Below, piece after piece: positions 10,016 through 20,122 of a stretch of 64,000 nucleotides of DNA. Origin of the DNA: Paenibacillus sp. D2_2 (GTDB lineage Bacteria; Bacillota; Bacilli; Paenibacillales; Paenibacillaceae); the NCBI RefSeq assembly GCF_031199965.1, contig NZ_CP133605.1, positions 5,065,001 to 5,129,000 of the forward strand, read 5' to 3'. Below the pieces are notes generated by a model, which was not told where the DNA came from, did not search any database, and saw only the letters and a program-made list of their open reading frames with translations. The position numbers were made by a program, and so were the translations under genes. Position 1 is the stretch's first letter; each line of letters opens with the position of its first letter.

Positions 10016-10018
10016 GTC

Positions 10019-10909
10019 TTATAATCCTAAGTAATTACTCCACCATGAACGATTACCATCAGCCTCGGTCAGGAAATCAGTGTAAAAGCCATAGACACCC
10101 ATATTCTTGAACTTCTGCATAGTCTCCACATCATTAATGGTGTGAACATAAGAAGGTATACCCAGCTTGTTCAGCTTCGAGACTAGATTTTTGTTCGCAC
10201 GAGCCTCCGACATCGTAATCGCCGCTAGTCCCTTCTCTTCGGCAAACTGAAGTACTTCATCATCAGATTCATGGGTCTGATACAAGGTGAAAATCACGGA
10301 TTCAAACGGATAAATCGCCTCGATCTGATCCCACATTGGATGATTATAAATCTGCGGCACTATTCTCGTTAGAATCTCCGGGTCACGCTTCTTGGCACCG
10401 TCTACGATTTTGGAGAAAATTTGGTCGATCTCCTCCGGCTTAATCTGCTTCGTATCCGTTACCAGATACATATCGGGATAGTCCACCATAAGATCTAGAA
10501 CATCATCCCAAGTAAGCGGCTCATAGCGGCCCATGATCTTCGCGTCCTTGAACTCCTTGGTTGTAAATATGGCCCCATAACGCTCCGGCTTCAATCCGTC
10601 TTCTTGCCCCATCAATTTGGTGAAGCTCTCTCCCCATTCATGACGAGCAATTAGATCATCATCCGCACTAAGTAGGAAATCGCTCTCGAATACACGTATA
10701 CCCTTCTCATAATTAGCGATAAAAGCTTCATAGCTGTTCGTATACGACTTCCCGCTGATCCCGCCCATGGCGTGAGCAATCATACGGTGGGCCTTGAAAC
10801 CTTCTTGCTGCTGTAACGAGTTGTTGGATTTGTTAAAGAAGATTAAACCAATTAATATTGCGAGGAGTACAATGATTAATAATATGAAATATAGCCATTT
10901 TCTTTTCAT
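10019..10909 (-). CDS. membrane-anchored glycerophosphodiester phosphodiesterase-like protein
   Basis: One N-terminal transmembrane helix (about residues 5-23) is followed by a GDPD/PI-PLC-like TIM-barrel domain placed outside the cell. Family landmarks are the first His in RMIAHAMGG, then NSYEAF, the acidic pair in FESDFLLSADDDLIARHE, and the terminal block YGFYTDF. GDPD enzymes split glycerophosphodiesters such as deacylated lipids or teichoic-acid units; the substrate here is unknown. A longer frame opens at TTG 10939, but ATG 10909 has GGAGA at good spacing and directly precedes the lysine-rich start of a signal anchor, so I choose it. It lies beside the glycan locus, so a role in envelope polymer turnover is possible. 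Confidence 0.8.
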   Translation of the reverse strand: MKRKWLYFILLIIVLLAILIGLIFFNKSNNSLQQQEGFKAHRMIAHAMGGISGKSYTNSYEAFIANYEKGIRVFESDFLLSADDDLIARHEWGESFTKLMGQEDGLKPERYGAIFTTKEFKDAKIMGRYEPLTWDDVLDLMVDYPDMYLVTDTKQIKPEEIDQIFSKIVDGAKKRDPEILTRIVPQIYNHPMWDQIEAIYPFESVIFTLYQTHESDDEVLQFAEEKGLAAITMSEARANKNLVSKLNKLGIPSYVHTINDVETMQKFKNMGVYGFYTDFLTEADGNRSWWSNYLGL

Positions 10910-10990
10910 TAAGGTTCTCCATCCAATCTTGTTCAGCAAGTTTATCTGTTATTTTAACTTAATAAGGGTGAAAATCCAAATATATTCATT

Positions 10991-12396
10991 TTAATAGGCG
11001 TTTTTATTTATAAATCCTTGGAGAACGGTCTTGAAAATAATTTTGATATCAAGCAAGATCGACCAATTCTCTATATAAAAAATATCATGCTCAATCCGAT
11101 CCTCAATCGACGTATCCCCACGCAAACCATTGGCTTGAGCGTAACCAGTAATGCCGGGACGAACATGGTGCTTCACCATGTATTTAGGAATCTCTTCACG
11201 AAACTGCTCAACATAGTAAGGTCGCTCCGGCCTTGGACCAACGACGCTCATTCGACTGGCTAACACGTTAAAAAACTGTGGGAGCTCATCCAGACTCGTC
11301 TTACGCAGGAATGCACCAAACTTCGTACGTCTTGGGTCATTTTCCGTGGTCCAGCCTGTATCCGCAATCCCCTCCGGCAAAGCACGCATTGAACGGAATT
11401 TGTACATGGAGAATTTACGGCGGTTCAGGCCAACCCGTTCCTGTTTGAAAATAATTGGTCCCTTAGAGGTTAATTTGATGCCTATAGCGACTAACAACAT
11501 GATCGGAGATGTAATAATGATGGCGAATGAGGAAAATACAATATCAAACATCCGCTTCACCAGCCGGTTTCCGGTTAAATCGAGTGGGATATCACGTACA
11601 TTTATCATTGGCATACCGGCAAAGTTATCGAAATAAGGCCGTGCTGGCAAGAAGTCAAAGAAGTCAGGAATAATCAAAGCTCTGACCCGGCCTTCTCGCA
11701 AATAGATACAATCTTTGCATATTTGGGGTGCGCATAAAGCGGCAACGCCAGAACAACCTCATCTATTAACTTTTTCCGCAGAATTTTCTCTAGTTCATTC
11801 ACCGCACCCAGGACTGGTTTATAGCGTTTAAGCTCCTCAGGCGTAAAGGTACGATGATCATCCAGAAATCCAATCACTTCATACCCGAGCTCCGGGTACT
11901 GCCTCAGATTCTCGTAAAACTTGCAACCCAGTGAACCTGCACCGACAATGAGCACGAACTGCTTGTTGAAGCCTTTTTTGCGGAAATGCTTAAGAGATTG
12001 CTTGAGGAAATAGCGGTAAAGCATAATCAGCAGCAAATCAAAGCTTATGTAGAGGGCCAAGTAATCCCGAGAAATATCAACCTGCTTCACGAAGAACATA
12101 ATACTCAGCAGGACGAACAGACTCGTCATATGAACCTGAATAAGCTTGAGAACTTCGTCGGAGAAACGCTTTTTACGCTTAGGGGTATAGAGCGAGACCA
12201 GAACACCAGTCATGACCGCGATTGCACCATAGACAAGACTCCAAAAAGCGTAAATTTCAACCGGAAGTGCTCCATCAAAATCCATCCACCCGCTCTTGAA
12301 CTTCAGCCACCAAGCAAGTATGAAAGATACTTGGATACATAAGAAGTCGACTAAGCTATACAGCTGTGCTAAGAAGCGCTGATTTTTGCGGATCAT
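10991..12396 (-). CDS. polyprenyl glycosylphosphotransferase (WbaP/WsaP-type), one indel
   Basis: Transfers a sugar-1-phosphate from a nucleotide sugar to undecaprenyl phosphate, the first step of a lipid-linked glycan. The N-terminal part (11674-12396) has four transmembrane helices and a nucleotide-fold domain (LIVGAGSLGCKFYENL). The C-terminal part (10991-11701) is the bacterial sugar transferase domain, with KRMFDIVFS, the KQERVG/MYKFRSM block, TSLDELPQFFNVL and VGPRPERP. The frame breaks near 11685-11688, where one missing G in GCCGGG would restore AGVRALIIP. The full protein is about 468 aa, normal for the family. It is the last gene of a minus-strand run and overlaps or abuts the glycosyltransferase upstream. 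The sugar may be Gal or Glc by analogy with S-layer glycan initiators; the sequence does not prove it. Confidence 0.9.
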
Positions 12397-12400
12397 GACC

Positions 12401-13331
12401 TCACCTCCAATTTGGAATCGTTAGTGGACGGATGGCTTCCCATCCCCGATTTGAATCCTTGTCCCGTCCCCTAGGGATCAGTTTATTTTTCGCTAATGAT
12501 AACGTGAATTTGACAGCAATTCCACAAAAGACAGCCGTGTTCGTAAGCCAGGAGTATTGCCGTACATAATGCTTGCGATGAAAGATCCACATGGAATGGT
12601 GGAATTCATATATAATCTTGAACGGCTTGCGTCGGCTGCTCGCTCCCTTATAGTGAACAATGTATGTGACTGGATGGTACCAAATGTCCCAACCTGCTTG
12701 CTTAATCCTGTAGCACCAGTCCACATCTTCCCCATACATGAAGAATGTTTCGTCCAGACCACCTACCTGCTGTAATGTCTCTCGACTTACCAACATGAAG
12801 GCTCCGACCAAACAATCGATGGCATAGCTCTCATTCGGATCGAGGTAACCGAGTTGATACTGATTAAACCGCGGTCGATCCGGGAACAACTTCGAGAAAC
12901 CGAAGGCATAGTAAAAAGAGGCGGATGGAGTCGGAAATCCCCTCCGACAGGCCTTGTCTAAGGAACCGTCCGGCAGGATGACTTTGCAGCCTGAGGCTCC
13001 GATCTTCGGGTTCTCATCCATGAAGGATACCATCGTTTGCAACGTATCCGGTTGCACGATGGTATCGGAATTCAGCAATAATATGTAACGGCCCGCGGCA
13101 GCTTCCATCGCTTGATTGTTAGCCTTAGCAAAGCCTGTATTCTCATCATTCGCAATCATCCGCACCTGCGGATACTGCTCCTTAATCTTCTCTACCGAAT
13201 CATCCGCCGAGGCATTATCTACTACTATTACCTCATACGAATAACCCGTCTCGGAATCATATACCGACCGCAGACAATCCAGCGTCAACCTGGCAGGTAT
13301 TATAATTCACGATCAATACACTCAAATCCAT
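12401..13331 (-). CDS. glycosyltransferase family 2 (rhamnosyltransferase-like), one indel
   Basis: GT-A fold transferase of about 309 aa. Motifs: VVDNASADDS near residue 35, LLNSDT (DXD-like), a GAFMLVSRETL block, the acceptor-loop FFMYGEDVDWCYR and YHPVTYIVHYKG. The family often includes rhamnosyl- and other hexosyltransferases of cell-surface polysaccharides. The long frame starts at 13288 without the first beta strand. The missing start MDLSVLIVNYNTC lies at 13331 in another frame, and removing one base at the CCTGG around 13289-13293 joins them. It abuts the initiating transferase (4-bp gap), so the two are probably translated together and could catalyse consecutive steps. Confidence 0.88.
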
Positions 13332-13505
13332 GAACTACGCGCTCCTGACAAATATATTAATCTATCGACTATTGTCAACATTATAGCATAGTGTGAGGGA
13401 GTGAACCTGAAAGGGAAGGAATTTTAAGGTATTAGAAAGATCTTTGGGGCTGTCATTCTTAGTATGCTAGAATTACATTAATAGAATCGACGGAGGGCAA
13501 GTATC

Positions 13506-14451
13506 TTGGGCTACGCTAAAATTTGCATTTTACTATCTACCTATTGTGGTGAAAAGTTCCTATCTGAACAAATAAATAGTCTATTAATGCAAGAAAATGT
13601 TGATGTTCATATTTTGATTCGCGATGATGGTTCCGATGATCGCACTAAACAGATTATTTCAGAAATTGCAGATAAGTATCCTGATAAATTAGAGTACATA
13701 TTTGCTCAAAATGTCGGGTAAAAAACAGTTTCTTTAACTTAATAAATCGTGCCTACGAAATAATAAACGATTATGACTACTTTGCTTTCTGTGACCAAGA
13801 TGATGTGTGGATGAAAGACAAGCTATTTCGTGCCGTAACAAAACTTCAAATAGAAAACAGTAGCATTCCACTACTCTACTGTTCATCAACACAGATGGTG
13901 AATGCCGCTTTAGAATCGTTAAGTATATGGCCCTTACAACCTAAGAAGGAATTATCTATATACAATGCGACTGTAGAAAATGTGGTGGTGGGTTGCACCA
14001 CCATTCTAAATCAAGTTGCTCTAGAATTAATTGTAACTCATCTTCCTGACCGTACAGATTACGTTATTATGCATGACTGGTGGGCCTATTTAAGTGTATC
14101 TTCGTTTGGAAAAGTAATTTTTGATCCAGAACCGGGTATTTTATATCGACAGCATGGCAATAACGCCCTTGGGGGCAGACTGATAACTTTATCAATAAAT
14201 GGAGAAAAAGATTTAAGAGATACGCAGCTGGCCAAAACCATTATATTCTATCCCAGCAGGCTAAGGAATTCTTATGTAGCTACCGAGATTTACTGGATGA
14301 AGAATCCGTTGATGCAATTTCGAAATTAACCATCTCTCATAGCAAAAATGTCTTGGTTAGACTAATCTACGCTATTCGTTTACCTTTCTACAGGCAGTCA
14401 CGTATGGATCAGTTGATTCTAAAGTGTATAATTTCTCTAGGGAAAGTATAG
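13506..14451 (+). CDS. glycosyltransferase family 2 (rhamnosyltransferase-like), two indels
   Basis: A lone plus-strand gene between minus-strand operons. GT-A motifs: ILLSTYCGEKFLSEQINSLL at the N-terminus, IRDDGSDDRT, FAFCDQDDVW (DXD) and the YRQHGNN block typical of this subgroup. The TTG start at 13506 lies nine bases after GGAGG. The frame breaks near 13718, where one more G gives NVGVKNSFFNL, and near 14172, where one more G in GGGGG gives ALGGQTDNF. With both corrected the protein is about 315 aa and stops at 14451, just before a terminator. The acceptor sugar is unknown. Its isolation and opposite orientation suggest independent acquisition or expression. Confidence 0.85.
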
Positions 14452-14457
14452 AAAGAA

Positions 14458-14485
14458 GAACACCTACTAAGCTTCATAGGTGTTC
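14458..14485. terminator. bidirectional terminator between convergent genes
   Basis: Stem GAACACCTA / TAGGTGTTC with a 10-base loop. It lies between the plus-strand glycosyltransferase (ends 14451) and minus-strand rfbD (ends 14474) and overlaps the last rfbD codons. The U-tracts are interrupted on both sides. Confidence 0.6.
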
Positions 14486-15361
14486 TCCTGTATTGTCTTC
14501 GTTCTTCAAAAATTCACGGAGAAAGGATATCAATCCTTCTCGCCAATGTCTTAAATCCTGAAATCCATTAGTCCGTATGCTAAGATGCTCCATCACTGAA
14601 TTGGTAGGGCGTGGCGCAGGACGTGGAAACTCCTCCGTTGTACATGGATTGACCTGAACATTATAAGATCCGCCCTGAGAATTAGCCTCCGCAAAGATCG
14701 CCTGCGCAAATTCAAACCAAGTGCATTCCCCAGTATTAGATGCATGGTAAATTCCATATTTCTCTGTTTGTACAATTTCAAGAAGAAAATCGGCTAGATC
14801 CACCGTATAAGTTGGAGAGCCTTTCTGATCATTCACCACATTAAGTATAGGTTTATCCTGCCCCAGCCGTAGCATTGTTTTCACGAAATTGTTGCCATGA
14901 AGTCCATAAACCCATGAGGTCCGGACAATAAAGTAGGCCGAAGACAAACTCTGGACAAGCACCTCTCCAGTACGTTTAGATTTTCCATAGATAGTTTGAG
15001 GGTTAGTGTTGTCATATTCATGATAGCCGTTGGCAGACTGTCCATCAAAGACATAATCCGTACTAATATAACAAAATTTCGCGGCAATTTTCTCAGCAGC
15101 AACGACCAGATTTCTCGTCCCTACAGCATTCACTTGATAAGCCTGATCTACGTCCGTTTCCGCTTGATCTACAGCCGTATAAGCTGCGCAATGAATTATT
15201 ACATCGGGTCTGAATTCCTCGACTCGTCTCAGACAAGCATCAGAATCTGTAATATCCAAAGACTTACGATCGCAAGGAAGAACTTCATAAGATTGCTGCT
15301 CAAACACCGCAACTACATCCCGTCCTAACTGCCCTGCTGCTCCAGTGACAAGAACCTTCAT
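14474..15361 (-). CDS. rfbD: dTDP-4-dehydrorhamnose reductase
   Basis: Last enzyme of dTDP-L-rhamnose synthesis; reduces dTDP-4-keto-L-rhamnose with NAD(P)H in the cytoplasm. It is an extended SDR protein of about 295 aa. The N-terminal nucleotide site is VTGAAGQLG, the catalytic YxxxK is in YGKSKRTGE, and the family block RTSWVYG is present. A longer frame opens at 15439, but the ATG at 15361 gives the correct N-terminus (MKVLVTGAAG). That ATG overlaps the rfbB stop in an ATGA arrangement, implying translational coupling. Confidence 0.95.
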   Translation of the reverse strand: MKVLVTGAAGQLGRDVVAVFEQQSYEVLPCDRKSLDITDSDACLRRVEEFRPDVIIHCAAYTAVDQAETDVDQAYQVNAVGTRNLVVAAEKIAAKFCYISTDYVFDGQSANGYHEYDNTNPQTIYGKSKRTGEVLVQSLSSAYFIVRTSWVYGLHGNNFVKTMLRLGQDKPILNVVNDQKGSPTYTVDLADFLLEIVQTEKYGIYHASNTGECTWFEFAQAIFAEANSQGGSYNVQVNPCTTEEFPRPAPRPTNSVMEHLSIRTNGFQDLRHWREGLISFLREFLKNEDNTGEHL

Positions 15362-16381
15362 GCCCGATCCCCTAGCCTTGCCCCATACTGTTTGGCATAG
15401 TACTCCTGATACTCTCCAGATTGGATGCGCGTCCACCATTCTTTATTATCCAAGTACCACCTAATGGTCTCTTTTATTCCCGTTTCGAAATTATGCTTCG
15501 GCTTCCAGCCTAACTCTTGTGTAAGCTTCGTTGGATCTATACCATAACGACGATCATGACCTAGGCGATCTTCCACAAATGTGATTAGTGATTCTGGTTT
15601 GTTTAATTCTTGTAGAATGGTCTTTACAATATGGAGATTCGTCCGTTCGTTATTACCGCCAATATTGTATACTTCTCCCACACGTCCTTGATGAATAACA
15701 AGATCAATTGCACTACAATGATCTTCAACATATAACCAGTCACGAATATTTAGCCCATCACCATATACAGGTAAGGCTTGATCACTCAATGCTCGAGATA
15801 TAATTAATGGAATAAGTTTTTCAGGGAATTGATAAGGTCCATAGTTGTTAGAACACCGTGTAATGTTCACGGGTAGTCCGAATGTTTCATGGTAGGCCCG
15901 AACTAACAGATCGCCTCCTGCCTTACTAGCTGAATATGGACTATTGGGCTCTAAAGGTGTACTCTCCATAAAGAGACCTGTCTCTCCTAGCGAACCATAT
16001 ACTTCATCCGTAGATACCTGTACATACTTTGTTACGCCATGCTTTTTAGAAGCATCAAGTAGTACTTGTGTACCGAGTACATTAGTCTTAACAAACACGC
16101 CTGGATCCAAAATACTGCGATCAACGTGTGATTCCGCTGCAAAGTTAACAACCACATCGACACCTTGGCTGATCAAATCATCCATCGCCTTAGCATCTGT
16201 AATATCAGCTTTCACAAAGGAGTAATTAGGATGATTCTCGATAGATTTAAGGTTCTCTAGATTTCCTGCGTATGTCAGGGCATCCACATTTACAATTTGA
16301 TAATTTGGATGCTGCTGCAACATATAAATTACGAAATTACTTCCGATAAACCCGGCACCGCCGGTAACTTAATAGTTTCAT
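15358..16381 (-). CDS. rfbB: dTDP-glucose 4,6-dehydratase, one indel
   Basis: Converts dTDP-glucose to dTDP-4-keto-6-deoxyglucose, the branch point for both rhamnose and the 3-amino sugars made by the fdt genes here. It is an extended SDR with GGAGFIGSNF, the active-site STDEVYGSLG, YSASKAGGD (YxxxK) and RCSNNYGPYQ. The long frame lacks the first about 19 residues. ATG 16381 starts MKLL in another frame, and one extra A near 16369 separates it from the Rossmann motif. Corrected, the protein is about 340 aa, the usual size. It lies 14 bp after rfbC and overlaps rfbD by 4 bp. Confidence 0.95.
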
Positions 16382-16395
16382 TAGGAAATATGCCC

Positions 16396-16944
16396 CTACT
16401 CGAAGTTCAGTTCTGCATCTTTCAGCAGTGGATGACGTTGATCTTTGTCCGAAAGAATCGGACTTGATGTTGGCCAATCAATCCCCAAAGCAGGATCGTT
16501 CCATATAATGCCGCGATCATTCTCTGGTGAGTAGTATTCATCCACTTTGTAGAATACTTGTGTGTTCGGCACCAGCGTACAGAAACCGTGAGCAAAACCT
16601 TTCGGTACAAGAAGTTGACGGTGGTTATGTTCACTTAAAGTGACTCCCACCCACTGACCAAAGGTTGGTGAATTTCGTCGAATATCAACGATCACATCGT
16701 AGATAGCACCTGAAAGTACACGAATCAACTTCGTCTGAGCTTTAGGATTGAGTTGGTAGTGAAGGCCTCGCAGAACTCCTGGTTCTGCAGACAGAGATTG
16801 ATTGTCTTGGATAAAGTCATATTTAATTCCCTGTTGTTGCAAAATAGCATCGTTATAACTTTCCATAAAATAGCCACGACTATCTCCGTGGACTACAGGT
16901 TCTATTATACTCGCACCTTGTAACTTAAGAGGAGTGACTTTCAT
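16396..16944 (-). CDS. rfbC: dTDP-4-dehydrorhamnose 3,5-epimerase
   Basis: Cupin-fold epimerase acting at C3 and C5 of dTDP-4-keto-6-deoxyglucose on the way to L-rhamnose. It is 182 aa and intact. Family motifs: DSRGYFMESY, VLRGLHYQ (with the catalytic His), VIVDIRRNSPTFG and LVPKGFAHGFCTL. The start is preceded by GGGAGG. Gene order rfbA-rfbC-rfbB-rfbD matches many Bacillota rhamnose clusters. Confidence 0.96.
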   Translation of the reverse strand: MKVTPLKLQGASIIEPVVHGDSRGYFMESYNDAILQQQGIKYDFIQDNQSLSAEPGVLRGLHYQLNPKAQTKLIRVLSGAIYDVIVDIRRNSPTFGQWVGVTLSEHNHRQLLVPKGFAHGFCTLVPNTQVFYKVDEYYSPENDRGIIWNDPALGIDWPTSSPILSDKDQRHPLLKDAELNFE

Positions 16945-16966
16945 AAGTTAGATTTCCTCCCTGTAT

Positions 16967-17709
16967 TTATAGTTTTAACCTACCGAATGCTTCATCAAAT
17001 ACCAAGGCCTGCGACAATTCGTTAGCTCTTGCTAATGAAGAGTGTGTCCCGCATCCGTCCACCAACCATGAAGAACATCAAATGTAAGCTCATTACGATT
17101 AATATATGCATTATTTACATCTGTGATTTCCAGTTCGCCTCTGTTAGATGGTTTTAAAGTCTTCACAATATCAAATACTTTATGATCGAACATATAAATT
17201 CCTGTAACCGCATAATTTGACTTCGGATGTTCTGGCTTTTCTTCGATAGAAACAATTCGATCTCCTTGAAGTTCCGGTACGCCAAAGCGTTTGGGATCTT
17301 GGACTTCTTGAATTAGAATCTTAGCGCCATTCTTTTGTTGTTGAAAGTTATGCACATAAAGGGAAATATCATCTTCGAATACATTGTCTCCCAAAATAAC
17401 GACCATTTGGTCTTCCCCAACAAAATGTTCAGCTAGATCAAGTGCTTGCGCAATACCTCCGGCTTCATCTTGCACTTTATAGGTAAAGCAAACCCCCATT
17501 TCTCGACCACTACCAAGTAGGTTAACTACATCACCCATGTGTTCTTTTCCTGTAACAATGAGAATATCGTTAATTCCAGCTTGTTTTAGTTTATATACCG
17601 AATGGAAAATCATGGGATATTTACCAACGGGGAGAAGATGTTTGTTCGTGACTTTGGTTAAAGGGTAAAGGCGTGAGCCTGTACCACCTGCTAGGATAAT
17701 ACCTTTCAT
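16967..17709 (-). CDS. rfbA: glucose-1-phosphate thymidylyltransferase (short type), one indel
   Basis: Makes dTDP-glucose from dTTP and glucose-1-phosphate, the entry step for both deoxysugar routes in this locus. The N-terminus has GGTGSRLYPLT and NKHLLPVGKYPM; LGDNVFEDD holds the metal-binding Asp; EEKPEHPKSNYAVTGIYMFD is the sugar-binding part. Near 17044, after WWTDAG, the frame runs into a premature stop. One extra base there gives THSSLARANELS and an end at 16967. The corrected length of about 247 aa matches the short SpsI/RfbA form common in Firmicutes. It is the first gene of the rhamnose unit. Confidence 0.94.
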
Positions 17710-17723
17710 TATGCTACCTCATT

Positions 17724-18128
17724 TCATTTACTTTTAATAATAAACTTAGAAAGTGTATAGGTAATTGGAATTGTTACTACAATAACGATTAAAGGTACAA
17801 TTTGGGTTGATATGTGTAAATACTCAACTAAAATGTACAACATAAAAATGTTAATTAAATACTGTACCAAGTACACAACGGGAAATTTGAGAAATTTAAC
17901 GAACGAAACTTTTTCTTTAAACACAAATACTGTATTCAAGTAATAGGATAGAAATATTCCAGATACATAGGAAATTGTATATGATAAAGAATAATTAAAA
18001 AATATGAGTAATAGTAGATAAACTAAATATGTAGCTAATGTATTAATTCCACCACTAATTACAAACTTCAAAAATTCCTTATTCAAAAGTTTTGTCAACA
18101 ACGTAGGATGGTCGTTCTCTACTTTCAT
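17724..18128 (-). CDS. gtcA: GtrA/GtcA family membrane protein (polyprenyl-P-sugar flippase candidate)
   Basis: A 134-aa protein with four predicted transmembrane helices. The start is FVISGGINTLATYLVY, with SYYLNTVFVFKE in the middle, both characteristic of the GtrA family. In O-antigen and lipoteichoic-acid glycosylation such proteins are thought to flip undecaprenyl-phosphate-sugar across the membrane. The ATG has GGAGG seven bases upstream, inside the end of the preceding glycosyltransferase gene (50-bp overlap). The pair therefore resembles B. subtilis CsbB-GtcA. The DNA from here to about 32.4 kb looks more A/T-rich than its surroundings. Confidence 0.85.
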   Translation of the reverse strand: MKVENDHPTLLTKLLNKEFLKFVISGGINTLATYLVYLLLLIFFNYSLSYTISYVSGIFLSYYLNTVFVFKEKVSFVKFLKFPVVYLVQYLINIFMLYILVEYLHISTQIVPLIVIVVTIPITYTLSKFIIKSK

Positions 18129-19014
18129 CTAATATCCTCCAAAGATATTCACCAATAATACCTAACATAATCATAATAATTCCTAACAAAAAAGTAATTA
18201 GAGCAATAATTGTAGTCCATCCTTGAAGTTGTATAAAGCCGAATAACGTACCGACTATTACGAAAACGCCGTATAAAAAACTCAAAATCGCTGTTATAAC
18301 ACCTATAAAGGACATAATTCGAATAGGTGAATATGAGAAGCTAACAAAGGAATCTACAAAGAGTTTGATTTTTTTGGAAAGTGTCCACCTAGATTTCCCA
18401 AGCTTTCTTTCCTGTCGTACGTAAGGAATTTGCACTTGATCATGCCCAAGCCAATAAATGAGACTCATGATATTTGTATTCTTCTCGTGAATCTTCACTA
18501 CTTCATGAACAACTTGTTTATCGATCAATAAAAAGTCAAACCCACCTTTTGGGTATCCTTTTAAGGCTAGTTTCTCTAATAAAAAATAATAGGTATTAGA
18601 AAACAACTTCTGAGAGAACGATTCTTCCCGATCTTCTCTTGTTGCAAGAATAACCTTTTTCCCTGATTTCCAGTGCTCCATCATCTCTTTAAACATTTCC
18701 GGAGGGTCTTGTAAATCAGCAGCAATAATACCAACGCAATCGCCAGTCGCATATCCTAATCCAGCCTGAATAGCAGACATTGAACCAAAATTACGGCTTA
18801 ACTTAATCACTTTAATCCGAGGATCTTGTTCTCTAGCCTCCAGCAGCAACGGAAATGAATTATCCTTTGATCCATCATCAACAAATATAAATTCAAAATC
18901 ATAATCCGGCATAATATTCTGTAAGTTCTGCAATCTTGGAATAGTATACGGAATATTTAATTCATTGTAGTAAACAGGTACAACAATAGATAATTTAATT
19001 CGGTCTGTACTCAT
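18079..19014 (-). CDS. polyprenyl-phosphate glycosyltransferase (CsbB/GtrB-like)
   Basis: 311-aa GT2 enzyme with two C-terminal transmembrane helices (about residues 235-295). Motifs: SIVVPVYYNELNI, FVDDGSKDNS, AADLQDPPE (DXD region) and the R-K-L-G-K-S-R-W block near 205-215 typical of the DPM1/GtrB/CsbB group. Such enzymes charge undecaprenyl phosphate with one sugar for use outside the membrane. The overlap with the GtcA gene, and the presence of a YfhO homolog in the same run, match the known CsbB-GtcA-YfhO three-component system. The sugar is not determined; GlcNAc is used in B. subtilis, and a product of the neighbouring fdt genes is possible. Confidence 0.87.
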   Translation of the reverse strand: MSTDRIKLSIVVPVYYNELNIPYTIPRLQNLQNIMPDYDFEFIFVDDGSKDNSFPLLLEAREQDPRIKVIKLSRNFGSMSAIQAGLGYATGDCVGIIAADLQDPPEMFKEMMEHWKSGKKVILATREDREESFSQKLFSNTYYFLLEKLALKGYPKGGFDFLLIDKQVVHEVVKIHEKNTNIMSLIYWLGHDQVQIPYVRQERKLGKSRWTLSKKIKLFVDSFVSFSYSPIRIMSFIGVITAILSFLYGVFVIVGTLFGFIQLQGWTTIIALITFLLGIIMIMLGIIGEYLWRILDESRERPSYVVDKTFE

Positions 19015-20092
19015 TTACAACCTCCACAATTCTTTTCACATCCTCCATATCCATAACCGGACTTATTGGAAGACTGACAATTTCCGAGTGAATCTTTTCA
19101 GATATAGGGAAGGTTAGCTCATTCCATTCTTTATATGCTTCTTGTTTATGAGGGGGAATAGGATAGTGAATCATAGTTTGAATTCCCTGTTGATTCATAT
19201 AGTTAATAAAATCACTTCTATCTGGAGTTCTAACTACAAATACATGCCAGACATGGGATTCTGGCCCCTCTTCAACATAAGGTAATGCAACATGCTCATT
19301 AACAATATTGTTCAAATAGTACGTTGCAATATCCCTCCTGAACTTATTATCTAGATCTAAGAACTTTAATTTCTCACTCAATATTGGAGCTTGAAATTCA
19401 TCTAATCTACTATTATAGCCTTTATAGATATTCTCGTATTTCTTATGTGATCCATAATTTCTTAAGGCCTGAAGATTCCTATACAAATCTTCATCATTTG
19501 TAGTGATTGCTCCAGCATCTCCTAAGGCCCCAAGGTTTTTACCAGGATAGAAGCTAAATGCTGCGGCATCTCCTAAATTCCCAACCTTACGACTTGCATA
19601 AACAGCCCCATGGGCTTGAGCACAATCTTCAATTACCTTCAAATTGTATTTCTCTGCAATTCTCTTAATAGGTCGCATATTGCATGATTGACCATAAAGA
19701 TGAACAACTAAGATTGCTTTGGTATTAGGGGTAATACTTTCTTCAATTTTGTCAGGATCTAAGTTATATGTCATTAAATTAGGCTCAACTAACACAGGCG
19801 TAGCCCCATTTGCAGATACAGATAAAATAGATGCAATGTAAGTGTTAGAAGGTACTATTACTTCGTCCCCTATGCCAATATCGTACGCTCTAATGATTAA
19901 TTCTAAAGCATCCAATCCATTTGCCACTCCAAGACAATAACTCGTCCCACAGTAGTCTGCGAATTTAGATTCAAAGGATTTAACCTCCTCACCGAGAATA
20001 TACCATCCAGAATGCAGAACCTTATGAACACTATTTAATATTGCTTCTTCGTGACGTAGATTGATTTTTTTCAGATCGAGGAAAGGAATCAT
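18995..20092 (-). CDS. fdtB: dTDP-3-keto-6-deoxyhexose aminotransferase (DegT/FdtB-like)
   Basis: PLP-dependent sugar aminotransferase, 365 aa. The PLP Lys is in SFYPGKNLGALGDAGA near residue 187. Other landmarks are the N-terminal IPFLDLK, the SNTYIAS active-site segment and VIEDCAQAHGA. Flanked by fdtC and fdtA, it should aminate C3 of the keto sugar made by FdtA, giving dTDP-3-amino-3,6-dideoxy-hexose (Fuc3N or Qui3N). It overlaps the CsbB-like gene by 20 bp. The family assignment is firm; the exact stereochemistry of the product is inferred. Confidence 0.88.
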   Translation of the reverse strand: MIPFLDLKKINLRHEEAILNSVHKVLHSGWYILGEEVKSFESKFADYCGTSYCLGVANGLDALELIIRAYDIGIGDEVIVPSNTYIASILSVSANGATPVLVEPNLMTYNLDPDKIEESITPNTKAILVVHLYGQSCNMRPIKRIAEKYNLKVIEDCAQAHGAVYASRKVGNLGDAAAFSFYPGKNLGALGDAGAITTNDEDLYRNLQALRNYGSHKKYENIYKGYNSRLDEFQAPILSEKLKFLDLDNKFRRDIATYYLNNIVNEHVALPYVEEGPESHVWHVFVVRTPDRSDFINYMNQQGIQTMIHYPIPPHKQEAYKEWNELTFPISEKIHSEIVSLPISPVMDMEDVKRIVEVVNEYRPN

Positions 20093-20122
20093 ATTAACCC
20101 ACCTATTTCAGTAAATATATTA